NCBI RefSeq assembly: GCF_000239695.1
Contig: NZ_JH470338.1
Location: 1 to 64,000, forward strand
Reading direction: 5' to 3'
Origin: Actinomyces graevenitzii C83
GTDB lineage: Bacteria; Actinomycetota; Actinomycetes; Actinomycetales; Actinomycetaceae
DNA length: 64,000 nt
Positions 56,961 to 64,000 of this stretch are shown in pieces. The notes under the pieces were generated by a model, which saw nothing but the letters and a program-made list of their open reading frames with translations, was not told the DNA's origin and did not search any database. The position numbers and the translations under genes are program-made. The number at the start of each line of letters is the position of its first letter. The stretch's first letter is position 1.

Positions 56961-58154
56961 TTAGCTATTTGAGTTATTTGGGTCACCTGGTCCAGGCACA
57001 ATGTAATTATTGCCATCGTCGTCGTCGTTATCGTCGTCGTCATCATCATTACCCGGATCGTTCGGATAAGGCGAAGGGGAAGTGTAACTAGGCTGCGACG
57101 GCGCAGAGGGGTAATTCTGCTGCGGCGGCTGAGTATATTCAGGCTGGCTAGGCTGCACAGGCTGGTTGTTATTGTTGTTGTTATTGTTATTTTCCTGCGT
57201 CGGCGACGGCGAGGACTTACTCAGCGGCTTAGTGGTGGAAGTTGGCGCAGGGGTAGCCGTGCTGTCCAACGAAGGAGTAATCACAGCCGGAGCGCTAGGT
57301 GTGGGGTCGGGCACAGAATTGCCGGTAGCAGACCAAGCAATAGCGAAACAGACCGCCAAGAAGGCAAGCAGCGCCAAAATGAACCACAGCATAAATTTGC
57401 TGCGCTTGGTGGGCTCTTCATCCTCAGCGGGCTCATCATCAGTAAGTGGCCCGCCCGGGGGAATACTACTTGGGGGGACGCTGCCTGGAGGAATACTGCC
57501 TGGGGGAATACTGCCTGGCGGCACACTTGGCGGACGCTGCGCCGCACTAGCTGCGCCGCCTGCTGCCATCGCGCCAGCTCCTACAGCTCCCGCTGCGCGG
57601 CCACGGCGCGGGGAAACTGAAGGCGGTAAAGCTTCCTGGGCGTCAATTGGGGGCATAGCCTGGGTGGCCGCAGGCATAGCTCGCGTGGCCGGGGCGGCGT
57701 GAGCGCCTCCGGCAGGCTGTGAACCAACTGGCGCCATGGCCTGGGTGGCATAAGGCAGATCTTGGCCCGCGCTCTTGGGCTGAATAACTGGCGGCATGGC
57801 CTGGGTAGGTTCTGGCGTGAACGCGTCAATCGGGTCCATGGCTTGGGTGGCCGGCGGGGCGGCGTGAGCGCCGCCGGCAGGCTGTGAACCAACTGGCGGC
57901 ATAGCCTGTGTGGGTTGGTAAGCAACCGGATCTGGCTCTACAGAGTTATAGGGGGCCTGGCCAGAAGCGTTAAAAGCCGTGGGGGGCTGCTCGCAGGCGC
58001 CGTCGTAGGGAGCCTGGAAGGCCGCAGTAGGCTGCTGCCCGGGGGTAGCCGGGATAGCAGACCCGGAAGCAGTCGGGGCAGAAAAATAGCCGTTTTGCTG
58101 GGAATTCTCAGGCGCGGCTGGCTCGCGGCGCTGTCTGGGATCATAGGCGCTCAT
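56961..58154 (-). CDS. proline-rich, repeat-containing membrane protein
   Basis: 397 aa. A cytoplasmic Pro/Gln/Ala-rich domain (~res 1-245) holds repeats of TQAMPPVGSQPAGGAHAAP and a PPGSI array (PPGSIPPGSIPPGSVPPSS). One transmembrane helix follows (FMLWFILALLAFLAVCFAIAW, ~res 255-275). The outer part is Ser/Thr/Pro/Asn-rich with an Asn run, a Pro/Gln section and a poly-Asp/Asn section near the C-terminus. No catalytic motif seen. Resembles disordered actinobacterial membrane proteins; function unknown. Its ATG overlaps a 16-bp perfect palindrome. Confidence 0.75.
   Translation of the reverse strand: MSAYDPRQRREPAAPENSQQNGYFSAPTASGSAIPATPGQQPTAAFQAPYDGACEQPPTAFNASGQAPYNSVEPDPVAYQPTQAMPPVGSQPAGGAHAAPPATQAMDPIDAFTPEPTQAMPPVIQPKSAGQDLPYATQAMAPVGSQPAGGAHAAPATRAMPAATQAMPPIDAQEALPPSVSPRRGRAAGAVGAGAMAAGGAASAAQRPPSVPPGSIPPGSIPPGSVPPSSIPPGGPLTDDEPAEDEEPTKRSKFMLWFILALLAFLAVCFAIAWSATGNSVPDPTPSAPAVITPSLDSTATPAPTSTTKPLSKSSPSPTQENNNNNNNNNQPVQPSQPEYTQPPQQNYPSAPSQPSYTSPSPYPNDPGNDDDDDDNDDDDGNNYIVPGPGDPNNSNS
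57160..57195. repeat. ATT/GTT triplet tract (poly-Asn) in the Pro-rich gene
   Basis: Repeated TTG/TTA triplets on the plus strand encode a run of nine Asn on the minus strand. A second triplet tract (GTC/ATC, poly-Asp/Asn, 57014-57052) follows. Both are slippage-prone. Confidence 0.8.
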
Positions 58155-58169
58155 GTAACAAGTGTTACA
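58154..58169. promoter_or_regulatory. perfect palindrome overlapping the start of the Pro-rich membrane protein gene
   Basis: TGTAACA-AG-TGTTACA, 7-bp arms. Begins at the first base of the ATG (58154) and lies in the gap to the IscS-like gene. Candidate operator or 5' mRNA hairpin. Confidence 0.5.
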
Positions 58170-58187
58170 GACAATGGTGTCAAAAGC

Positions 58188-59486
58188 CTAAAGGTAATTT
58201 AGTTTCGACCTGTTTTTTGTGGCCCAAGCTCGCCTGGCAACCTCAATAGCGCCCCCCAAAGCCGCCTGCGCGGCGTCAATTTGCGCCTGGGTAGTAGACC
58301 AGCCAAAGGAGAAACGCAGGCCACAGCTAGCGCCGTCGTCGTCAACCCCCATAGCCTCCAAAACGTGAGAGGCCCCGGCCACGCCTGCATGGCAGGCCGA
58401 ACCAGCAGAGGCCGCCACCTGTGCCATATCCAAAGCCATAAGCAGTGCTTCACTATCAACCCCACTAAACCAGGCATGTGCGGTGGAACTAATTGTGGGA
58501 GCTGAGTTAGCAGAAACCGTGCCTCCCGCTGCGCGCGCGCAATCGCGTAGCTGCTGCTGCCAAAGCCGCCACTGGGCAGTTTTAGCTTCACGCTCACCCT
58601 CAGCCAATTCCATGGCTAAAGCCAAAGCCCGCGCCCCGGCCACATCCTGCGTGCCTGAACGCAGCCCCCGCTCCTGGCCGCCGCCCCCATAAGGGCTTTT
58701 CAGCGGCATAGAGCGGTTGGCTACCAGCGCCCCAATCCCTACCGGGGCTCCCAGCTTGTGGCCAGACAGGCTCAGGGCGTCAACTTGCAGCTGGCCCATA
58801 TCCACCCGCATTTTGCCGACGGCGGCGGTAGCGTCAGTGTGCAGCCAGGGCCGGTTTTGGGGGCTAAGCGCCGCCACTGCTGCGCTACCCACGCGCTTGG
58901 CTCGGCCCCCATTCGCGGCGCGCTGCTCAATAACCTCAGCGCGGCGGGCGGCCTGGGAGGCAAGCAGCTGGGCAATCTCGTTTAACGGCTCAATCACGCC
59001 AGTTTCATTATTGGCCAGCATGACACTTACCAGTAGGGCATCATCCACGCTTACCTGCTGCAGCGTTTGCGCTAAAGCCTCCAAATCCACCTGGCCCTGG
59101 GCGTCAACCGCCAACAGGCGAGTAGTGGAGCCAAAATTTTGGGCGCGCTGGGCTGAGTCAAGCACCGCCGGGTGCTCCACAGCGCTAACTAGCAGGGCGC
59201 ACCCCTGGCCGCGCTGGGCGGCGTCGAAAGCAAAACCGCTAACCGCCAGGGCATCGGCTTCAGAGCCGCCACTGGTGAAAATAACCTCATGGGCACTGGC
59301 CCCAAGCAGGGCAGCTACTCGCTCGCGAGCCTCAAACAGGGCCCCGGCGGCGCGCCGGCCGCTGCTGTGGGTGGAAGCAGGGTTAGTGCCCAGTCCAGAA
59401 AAATCAACTAAGTCTTTAGCGTAAGCCTCAGCCACTTCGGGTCGGACCGGACTGGTGGCTGCGTGATCTAGATAGGCCAAGCTCAT
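58188..59486 (-). CDS. IscS/NifS-like (class I) cysteine desulfurase
   Basis: 432 aa. N-terminus YLDHAATSPVRPEVAEAY, phosphate-binding EVIFTSGGSEADALAV (~res 68), PLP Lys in ALSLSGHKLGAPVGIGALV (~res 235), GGGGQERGLRSGTQDVAG (~res 265) and catalytic Cys in ASAGSACHAGVAGASHVL (~res 358). A ~60-residue insertion of Ala/Arg sequence (REAVIEQRAANGGRAKRVG-like, ~res 185-205) is unusual. It is separate from the SUF system and probably supplies sulphur to MnmA. TAAACT lies 6 bp before the ATG (leaderless). Confidence 0.9.
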   Translation of the reverse strand: MSLAYLDHAATSPVRPEVAEAYAKDLVDFSGLGTNPASTHSSGRRAAGALFEARERVAALLGASAHEVIFTSGGSEADALAVSGFAFDAAQRGQGCALLVSAVEHPAVLDSAQRAQNFGSTTRLLAVDAQGQVDLEALAQTLQQVSVDDALLVSVMLANNETGVIEPLNEIAQLLASQAARRAEVIEQRAANGGRAKRVGSAAVAALSPQNRPWLHTDATAAVGKMRVDMGQLQVDALSLSGHKLGAPVGIGALVANRSMPLKSPYGGGGQERGLRSGTQDVAGARALALAMELAEGEREAKTAQWRLWQQQLRDCARAAGGTVSANSAPTISSTAHAWFSGVDSEALLMALDMAQVAASAGSACHAGVAGASHVLEAMGVDDDGASCGLRFSFGWSTTQAQIDAAQAALGGAIEVARRAWATKNRSKLNYL

Positions 59487-59492
59487 GGCTTT

Positions 59493-59498
59493 AGTTTA
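59493..59498 (-). promoter_or_regulatory. -10 box, leaderless start of IscS-like gene
   Basis: Minus-strand TAAACT, 6 bp before ATG 59486. Its -35 region overlaps the -10 box of the divergent nudC. Confidence 0.6.
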
Positions 59499-59514
59499 GA
59501 AAATACAAGCGGCC

Positions 59515-59520
59515 TATAGT
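59515..59520 (+). promoter_or_regulatory. -10 box, leaderless start of nudC
   Basis: TATAGT, 7 bp before ATG 59528. Back-to-back with 59493-59498 in a 41-bp gap. Confidence 0.6.
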
Positions 59521-59527
59521 TGAAGGC

Positions 59528-60502
59528 ATGGATTTACCCATGGCTAGCGGACAGTTTGATAGAGACGCCGCCAGGCGTAACGACGCCAACTACCTGAACT
59601 CGCTTAAAGACTCGCCCAACACCAGCTACATCCTGGTTACTGCGCGCGGCGAAGTGGCCATTAAATCGGACCACGTCTATGGCCAAGCCCCCCACGGCGG
59701 GTTAACCCCACCTGATCTGGCCAATATGGAAGCTGAGCAGCTACTTGAGCTAAACCACGCCCAGGTGGCGCAGCTACCCTTTAGCCCCCAAGAGCCTTAC
59801 TACCTGGGTAAATATGGTGAAAAAAGCTACTTGGCTCTGCGCGTTGAAGCCTCCAGCCAGCAGCCAGAAGAGAACTGCCAGTACTGCTTTGCGCCGCTAC
59901 GGGCAGTGGCCGGAATGCTAGAGCCCTACCAGGGCGAACTGGCGGCGGCGGCCGTGGCCCTAGCAACTTGGGACAAAAACACTAAATTCTGCGAGCGCTG
60001 CGGCGCCAGCTTAAAGCTTGCCTGCGCGGGCTGGGAGAAGCATTGCACCGCCTGCGCTCATATCACCTATCCGCGTACCGATCCGGCAATTATTGTGGCA
60101 ATCACCGACGACGCCGAGCGGCTACTGCTAATTCACGGCGCCACCTGGCAGCCGGGACGCTACTCGGTGGTGGCCGGGTTTGTGGAGGCCGGAGAGTCTT
60201 TAGAGGCGGCAGTGGTGCGTGAAGCTTTAGAAGAAACTGGCATTAAGATCAGCCAGGCCAGCTACTGCTCTAGCCAGCCGTGGCCATTTCCACGTTCACT
60301 AATGTTTGCTTTCACCGCCCGCGCTGGCGGCCAGCAAGAACCCAAGGCCGATATGCAAGAGGTAGGCCACGCTTTTTGGGTTAGCCGCGAGGAGTTCACC
60401 CAGCTGGTGCTTGAGGGCAAGGTGATTGTGCCCGGGCGGGCCTCCAGCGGTCACGCCTTGGTGCGTGCCTGGTATGGGCGCGAGCTACCCCAGCCGCGCT
60501 GA
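59528..60502 (+). CDS. nudC: NAD(+)/NADH pyrophosphatase NudC
   Basis: 324 aa. Zinc ribbon CERCGASLKLACAGWEKHC (four Cys with CTAC, ~res 155-178), Nudix box GFVEAGESLEAAVVREALEE (~res 218-237), and the NudC-specific SQPWPFPRSLMFAFTA (~res 254). Hydrolyses NAD(H) and can decap NAD-capped RNA. In Mtb the orthologue sits next to uvrD2 as here. Confidence 0.94.
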   Translation: MDLPMASGQFDRDAARRNDANYLNSLKDSPNTSYILVTARGEVAIKSDHVYGQAPHGGLTPPDLANMEAEQLLELNHAQVAQLPFSPQEPYYLGKYGEKSYLALRVEASSQQPEENCQYCFAPLRAVAGMLEPYQGELAAAAVALATWDKNTKFCERCGASLKLACAGWEKHCTACAHITYPRTDPAIIVAITDDAERLLLIHGATWQPGRYSVVAGFVEAGESLEAAVVREALEETGIKISQASYCSSQPWPFPRSLMFAFTARAGGQQEPKADMQEVGHAFWVSREEFTQLVLEGKVIVPGRASSGHALVRAWYGRELPQPR

Positions 60503-60645
60503 GCCCTAGCCGGGCATTGGTCCCGCCGGTGCATTAGCCGCGCTGAGCCCTAGATGCGCCCGTAGAGCGAGCGGCTAGGGTCTGCCGGTCACGCCCAAGT
60601 GCGCCGGGCGCCCAAGCGTACCGGTCACGCTAAGGTGCGGCCGGG
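60495..60645. repeat. short direct repeats between nudC and uvrD2
   Basis: GCCGCGCTGAGCCCTAG occurs at about 60494-60510 and 60537-60553, and CCGGTCACGC(CC/T)AAG(T/G)TGCG occurs twice near 60585-60606 and 60621-60638. Non-coding, function unknown. The first copy overlaps the nudC stop. Confidence 0.6.
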
Positions 60646-60652
60646 AAGCCAT

Positions 60653-60658
60653 TAAAGT
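60653..60658 (+). promoter_or_regulatory. -10 box, leaderless start of uvrD2
   Basis: TAAAGT, 6 bp before ATG 60665. Confidence 0.5.
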
Positions 60659-60664
60659 AGCTAT

Positions 60665-62710
60665 ATGACCTCAACGCCTCCCACTAGCGAGCAGCTACTG
60701 CAAGCCCTTGATGACGATCAACGCCAGGTAGCTGAGCAGCTTTCGGGGCCACTATGCGTGTTGGCGGGCGCCGGCACGGGTAAAACCCGCGCCATTACTT
60801 ACCGCATCGCTAACGGGGTGGCCCAGGGGGTGTACCAGCCCAGCCAGGTGTTGGCGCTGACCTTCACTGCCCGCGCGGCGGGGGAGATGCGCTCGCGGCT
60901 GGCTAATTTGGGGGTGCCGGGGGTACAGGCGCGTACTTTTCACGCCGCCGCGCTGCGGCAGCTGACCTATTTTTGGCCTAACGCCATTGGGGGAGTGTGT
61001 CCGCCGATCCAGGAGCATAAGGCCCCGCTGGTGGGCGTGGCAGCGCGGACGCTGGGCTTGCAGGTTAATAAAGACTCGGTGCGTGACTTGGCTGCTGAGG
61101 TGGAGTGGGCCAAGGTCACTATGACTTCCCCTGAGCACTATCTGGAAAAGGCCGCTGAGCTGGGCCGTGAAGTGGCTGGGTTAGAGCCGGAAACTGTCTC
61201 TAGACTGCTGCAAACTTATGAAGAGGTTAAAGCTGACCGGCGCACTATCGACTTTGAAGATGTGTTGCTGCTGATGGTGGGGATTTTGCGGGATCGTGAG
61301 GATATCGCCATGCGTATCCGCCAGCAGTACCGCCATTTTGTGGTTGATGAGTATCAGGACGTGTCCCCGTTGCAGCAGCGCCTGCTGGATTTGTGGCTGG
61401 GGCCGCGCCGTCGCCAATTATGCGTGGTGGGCGACGTTTCCCAGACCATTTACTCTTTTACCGGCGCCACCCCCTACTTTTTGACCCATTTCAACCAGCG
61501 CTATGAGGGCGCTAAAACTGTGCGCTTGGTGCGCGACTACCGCTCTACGCCGCAGGTGGTGAGCTTAGCTAACACGGTTTTGGCCGGCCGTAGGGGTGGG
61601 CGCCTGGGTCAGTTGCCGCCCGGGGCGGTGGAGTTGGTGGCGCAGCAGCCCGCTGGTCCGCCGGTTACCTATATGGCTTATGACGACGACGTCGCCGAGG
61701 CTAACGCTGTGGCTGGCGCTATCCGCCGCCTGATTGACTCTGGCGTCAGTATCAGCCAGATCGCGATTTTGTACCGCACTAACTCTCAGTCGGAAGCTTT
61801 TGAGCAAGCTTTGGCTGACGCCCAAATTGGCTACCTGGTGCGCGGTGGGGAGAAATTCTTTGCCCGTGAAGAAGTCAAACGCGCCATGATTGTGCTGCGG
61901 GCGGCGCTGCGTGAGGCCAATGGTGACCGTTTGGATATGCCTGAAGCGGTGCGTGAAGCGCTGGGGCGTGAAGGCTGGACGCGTGAGCCGATCGCCTCAC
62001 GTGGGGCGGTGCGCGAACGCTGGGAGTCGCTAAACGCCCTGGTGAAGTTGGCCGATGAGATTTATAAGGCGCGCGGGGCGAGCCTAGCTGATTTTGTGGC
62101 CGAGCTGGCTGAGCGTGCGGCCACCCAAAACGCCCCCACGGTGGCCGGGGTGACGCTTTCATCGCTGCACGCCGCCAAAGGTTTGGAGTGGGACGCGGTG
62201 TTTTTGGTGGGGGTCAGCGAGGGGCTAATGCCGATTTCGCTGTCAACCACTGAGGCGGAGATTGAGGAAGAAAAGCGTCTGCTGTATGTGGGCGTTACTC
62301 GTGCCCGCAAGCATCTGCATATTTCTTATGCCCGCTCACGTTCGGCGGGTGGCAAGGGCAGCCGTAAATATTCGCGTTTCCTGGAGGGTATTTGGCCCCA
62401 GGAGGCGAAAGCTGAGCGTAGCGTCTCTAAGCGGCAGGCTAATAAGCGCACTAGTGAGCTGTTTGCTGCCGAGCAGGATGCGGAAACTGTGGCCTTGTTT
62501 GAGGCTTTGAAGGTTTGGCGTAAGCAGCTGGCTGACGAGTACAGCCGCCCCGCTTACACGGTGTTTGCGGATGAGACTTTGCGCTCAATTGCGGTGGTTA
62601 AACCCAAGACGTTAAAGCAGCTGCTGCTTATTCGTGGGGTGGGTAAGCGCCGCCTGGAAACCTATGGGGCCCAGGTTTTGGCGCTGGTGCGTGAGCACTC
62701 TAGTAGCTAG
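60665..62710 (+). CDS. uvrD2: UvrD2-like SF1 DNA helicase with HRDC domain
   Basis: 681 aa. Motif I LAGAGTGKTRAITYRIA (~res 33-49), II VVDEYQDVSPLQQRLLDLW (~res 228), IV-VI RLVRDYRSTPQVVSLAN, AAKGLEWDAVFLVG (~res 502), RLLYVGVTRARKHLHISYAR (~res 535). Basic/Ser-rich linker (~res 555-600), then an HRDC domain with KPKTLKQLLLIRGVGKRRLETYG (~res 643-665). In Mtb UvrD2 a tetracysteine motif lies between helicase and HRDC; none is present here. Unwinds DNA 3'-5'. Confidence 0.92.
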   Translation: MTSTPPTSEQLLQALDDDQRQVAEQLSGPLCVLAGAGTGKTRAITYRIANGVAQGVYQPSQVLALTFTARAAGEMRSRLANLGVPGVQARTFHAAALRQLTYFWPNAIGGVCPPIQEHKAPLVGVAARTLGLQVNKDSVRDLAAEVEWAKVTMTSPEHYLEKAAELGREVAGLEPETVSRLLQTYEEVKADRRTIDFEDVLLLMVGILRDREDIAMRIRQQYRHFVVDEYQDVSPLQQRLLDLWLGPRRRQLCVVGDVSQTIYSFTGATPYFLTHFNQRYEGAKTVRLVRDYRSTPQVVSLANTVLAGRRGGRLGQLPPGAVELVAQQPAGPPVTYMAYDDDVAEANAVAGAIRRLIDSGVSISQIAILYRTNSQSEAFEQALADAQIGYLVRGGEKFFAREEVKRAMIVLRAALREANGDRLDMPEAVREALGREGWTREPIASRGAVRERWESLNALVKLADEIYKARGASLADFVAELAERAATQNAPTVAGVTLSSLHAAKGLEWDAVFLVGVSEGLMPISLSTTEAEIEEEKRLLYVGVTRARKHLHISYARSRSAGGKGSRKYSRFLEGIWPQEAKAERSVSKRQANKRTSELFAAEQDAETVALFEALKVWRKQLADEYSRPAYTVFADETLRSIAVVKPKTLKQLLLIRGVGKRRLETYGAQVLALVREHSSS

Positions 62711-62717
62711 TTTGGTT

Positions 62718-63704
62718 TTAAGCGGCGACGGCGCCTGGGGCTTCCAGCGTCTTGCTAGCTTCCAGCGTTTCTGTGGCTTCCAGTGTCTTGGGGGCTGCCA
62801 GCGCCTCTGCGGTGACGGGGCGAATGGGCTCTAGCAATTGCAGGCCGCCACAGCCGCACTCGGGGTGGGGGCTGAGCACTTGGCTGAAGCCAACCAGATC
62901 GGTCTGGCTAAATTCCAGGTAGCGCCCAAGCCAATGCCCGCTGCCACTAAAGAAACTAGAAGCCACCTGCGCCACAATATTTATGCAGTGCCTGGCCACG
63001 CTTTGGCTGCTAGCCGCAACCGGCTGACACAGCAGCTGGGTGGCTAGCGTGGGCCAAGCCGGATCAGCCTCGCTAAGGTAAAGATCCAAACAGGTGGAGC
63101 ATTGACTTAAGCCCGGCACGGTAAGCGGGCCGATCAACCAGCCGCCGTCGCGCGCCAAAACCGGCAAAAAATTGAAGTTTTGCTGCAAAAAATAGCTGTT
63201 TAGACGCGGAGGCAACACCTGGGAGCCTAGCGGCACTAGCAACTGGCAGCGCCGATCAGGTGGACTGGGGCTAAACCCATGCTGCATTAAGGCCTGCTCA
63301 AGCTGGCTGGCTAAGGCGCCCTGGCTGTGGGCGTAGTCGAAAATGTGGAAGGTAGGCTCAGCGGCAAAGCTGCGGGCAGGGGAAACTGAGCCGCAGGCAG
63401 GGGGAGCTGAGCCGCTGGCAGAGGGCGCTGACCGGGCCGCGCGCAGCGCCCAACGTAGCTCATGGCTTAGCTTCCAGCAGCGCCCCAGCGGCAGGCGCAA
63501 AGAGCGCGCCAACTGCTTAACTTCAGCCTCCAAATCCGGCGGCTCGCCCTGCTCCAAGGCAATACCCCGGCTTTGGTAGAGCTGCAAAAGCGCCTGCAAA
63601 AACTTGTGTTCCTTATAGCAGCTAACGCCTATGCGCTGGCCCTGGGGCAGCTGGCTGTAGCCGTCACCGCGCCACAGTAGTCGCGTGTAAGTATTGCTAG
63701 ACAT
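62718..63704 (-). CDS. orphan TOMM/E1-like leader-binding or cyclodehydratase-associated protein
   Basis: 328 aa. An N-terminal winged-helix-like region, then a low-complexity insertion (~res 89-115, Ala/Ser/Pro), then the block DGGWLIGPLTVPGLSQCSTCLDLYLSEADPAWP (given as res ~188-220; its key part is GxxxxPGxSxCxxCxDL). This matches the actinobacterial TOMM-precursor-leader-binding/cyclodehydratase-partner pattern. CGCGG near res 288 could complete a zinc site. The C-terminus has four copies of TLEA/TLEAP-type residues encoded by an 18-bp repeat. No YcaO or precursor gene is visible in the window. RBS AGGAGG. Confidence 0.6.
   Translation of the reverse strand: MSSNTYTRLLWRGDGYSQLPQGQRIGVSCYKEHKFLQALLQLYQSRGIALEQGEPPDLEAEVKQLARSLRLPLGRCWKLSHELRWALRAARSAPSASGSAPPACGSVSPARSFAAEPTFHIFDYAHSQGALASQLEQALMQHGFSPSPPDRRCQLLVPLGSQVLPPRLNSYFLQQNFNFLPVLARDGGWLIGPLTVPGLSQCSTCLDLYLSEADPAWPTLATQLLCQPVAASSQSVARHCINIVAQVASSFFSGSGHWLGRYLEFSQTDLVGFSQVLSPHPECGCGGLQLLEPIRPVTAEALAAPKTLEATETLEASKTLEAPGAVAA
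62740..62811 (-). repeat. 18-bp tandem repeat, four copies, at 3' end of the TOMM/E1-like gene
   Basis: Plus-strand unit GCTTCCAGCGTCTTGCTA (62740-62757), repeated at 62758, 62776 and 62794 with drift. Encodes (on the minus strand) repeated T-L-E-A-x-x. Confidence 0.85.
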
Positions 63705-63775
63705 CCTAGCCTCCTATCTACTTAAGACTAAGTTTGATAGTTGGCTATGATGTTTGACAATATTTAATATTATCC

Positions 63776-63784
63776 TGTGGATAA
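63776..63784 (-). promoter_or_regulatory. DnaA-box-like site
   Basis: Perfect TTATCCACA on the minus strand, in an A/T-rich stretch upstream of the orphan TOMM/E1-like gene. A single match; origin function is not supported. Confidence 0.35.
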
Positions 63785-63812
63785 CTTTTGCAGACTTGGT
63801 GCTTCTGTTAGC

Positions 63813-64000
63813 TCACTTCTGCTTCTGCAGAACCGCCTTGCAAGTAGTGGCCGGAGCTTGACCGGCAGCCACGCGCTGCATAGCCGCGCGCGCCTCACTC
63901 AAGGTAGAAACCGGGATCACCGTCATCCCCTTAGGCTCATTGCCTACCACATCGGAGCAGTTACCAGCCGGAGCCAAGAACACCTTGTAGCCTTCATCCC
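63813..64000 (-). CDS. PDZ/Lon-like protease, C-terminal part (cut by window edge)
   Basis: Partial, 62 codons up to the TGA at 63815-63813. Reads GYKVFLAPAGNCSDVVGNEP, GMTVIPVSTLSEARAAMQRV and ends KAVLQKQK. This is the end of the actinobacterial membrane PDZ/Lon-like protease (YlbL/Rv3194c type), whose LAPxxNCxEVVGxxPxGxxVVxVxTL motif is matched closely. The catalytic Ser/Lys dyad lies outside the window. Confidence 0.85.
   Translation of the reverse strand, partial: DEGYKVFLAPAGNCSDVVGNEPKGMTVIPVSTLSEARAAMQRVAAGQAPATTCKAVLQKQK

Overview
The window comes from a moderately GC-rich actinobacterium, probably of the Actinomycetaceae type. The gene orders are those known from mycobacteria and other Actinobacteria: TPR protein-HAD-tlyA-ppnK-recN-steA-steB...pyrG-nudix (Mtb Rv1691-Rv1700), sufR-B-D-C-S-U-T, dgt-dnaG, acpP-fabF next to a PucR-type fatty-acid regulator and aceE-DUF3052, and nudC-uvrD2 followed by a PDZ/Lon-like protease (Mtb Rv3194c-Rv3199c). 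Genus and species cannot be fixed from the sequence alone.

Layout. 1-850: end of an rRNA operon (23S 3' part, 5S, two terminators). 1-16.6 kb: one long plus-strand run, from a charged TPR protein through TlyA, NAD kinase and RecN to SteA/SteB. It then continues into an envelope block (a divergent MraY/WecA-like phosphoglycosyltransferase, a MurJ-like flippase, a GT4 glycosyltransferase) and on to CTP synthase, a Nudix hydrolase and a nitroreductase. 16.6-23.6 kb: a SUF iron-sulphur cluster operon led by its [Fe-S] repressor gene sufR. 23.7-24.7 kb: an AT-rich Fic toxin/antitoxin pair. 24.7-34.7 kb: antiporter, pyrD, DUF3043, M20 peptidase, a degenerate glycerate kinase, dgt, a frameshifted dnaG, and def. 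34.8-45.5 kb: a Tat-exported protein, tRNA-Asn, DUF3145, the fatty-acid genes fabF/acpP and their PucR-type regulator, aspA, aceE, DUF3052 and tRNA-Val. 45.5-47.0 kb: a small decayed defence island (broken Abi_2 gene and the tail of a DNA methyltransferase) between two copies of a 194-bp sequence. 47-64 kb: a sortase-anchored tripeptidyl-aminopeptidase-like protein, trpS, glgX, etfBA, mnmA, two Pro/Thr-rich membrane proteins, an IscS-like desulfurase (which could feed MnmA), nudC, uvrD2, an orphan TOMM/E1-like protein, and the end of a PDZ protease.

Themes. (1) At least ten genes have a TANNNT -10 box ending only 6-7 bp before the start codon, so leaderless transcription looks common here; two divergent gene pairs share intergenic regions of about 40 bp built this way. 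(2) The steA-steB-GPT-murJ-GT4 block looks like a complete small system for making and flipping a lipid-linked glycan, physically tied to division factors. (3) Several palindromes sit at plausible operator positions (sufR, fasR/aspA, DUF3145, the Pro-rich membrane protein). (4) Breakage is visible in dnaG (one-base frameshift at a G run), the Abi_2 gene and the methyltransferase remnant.
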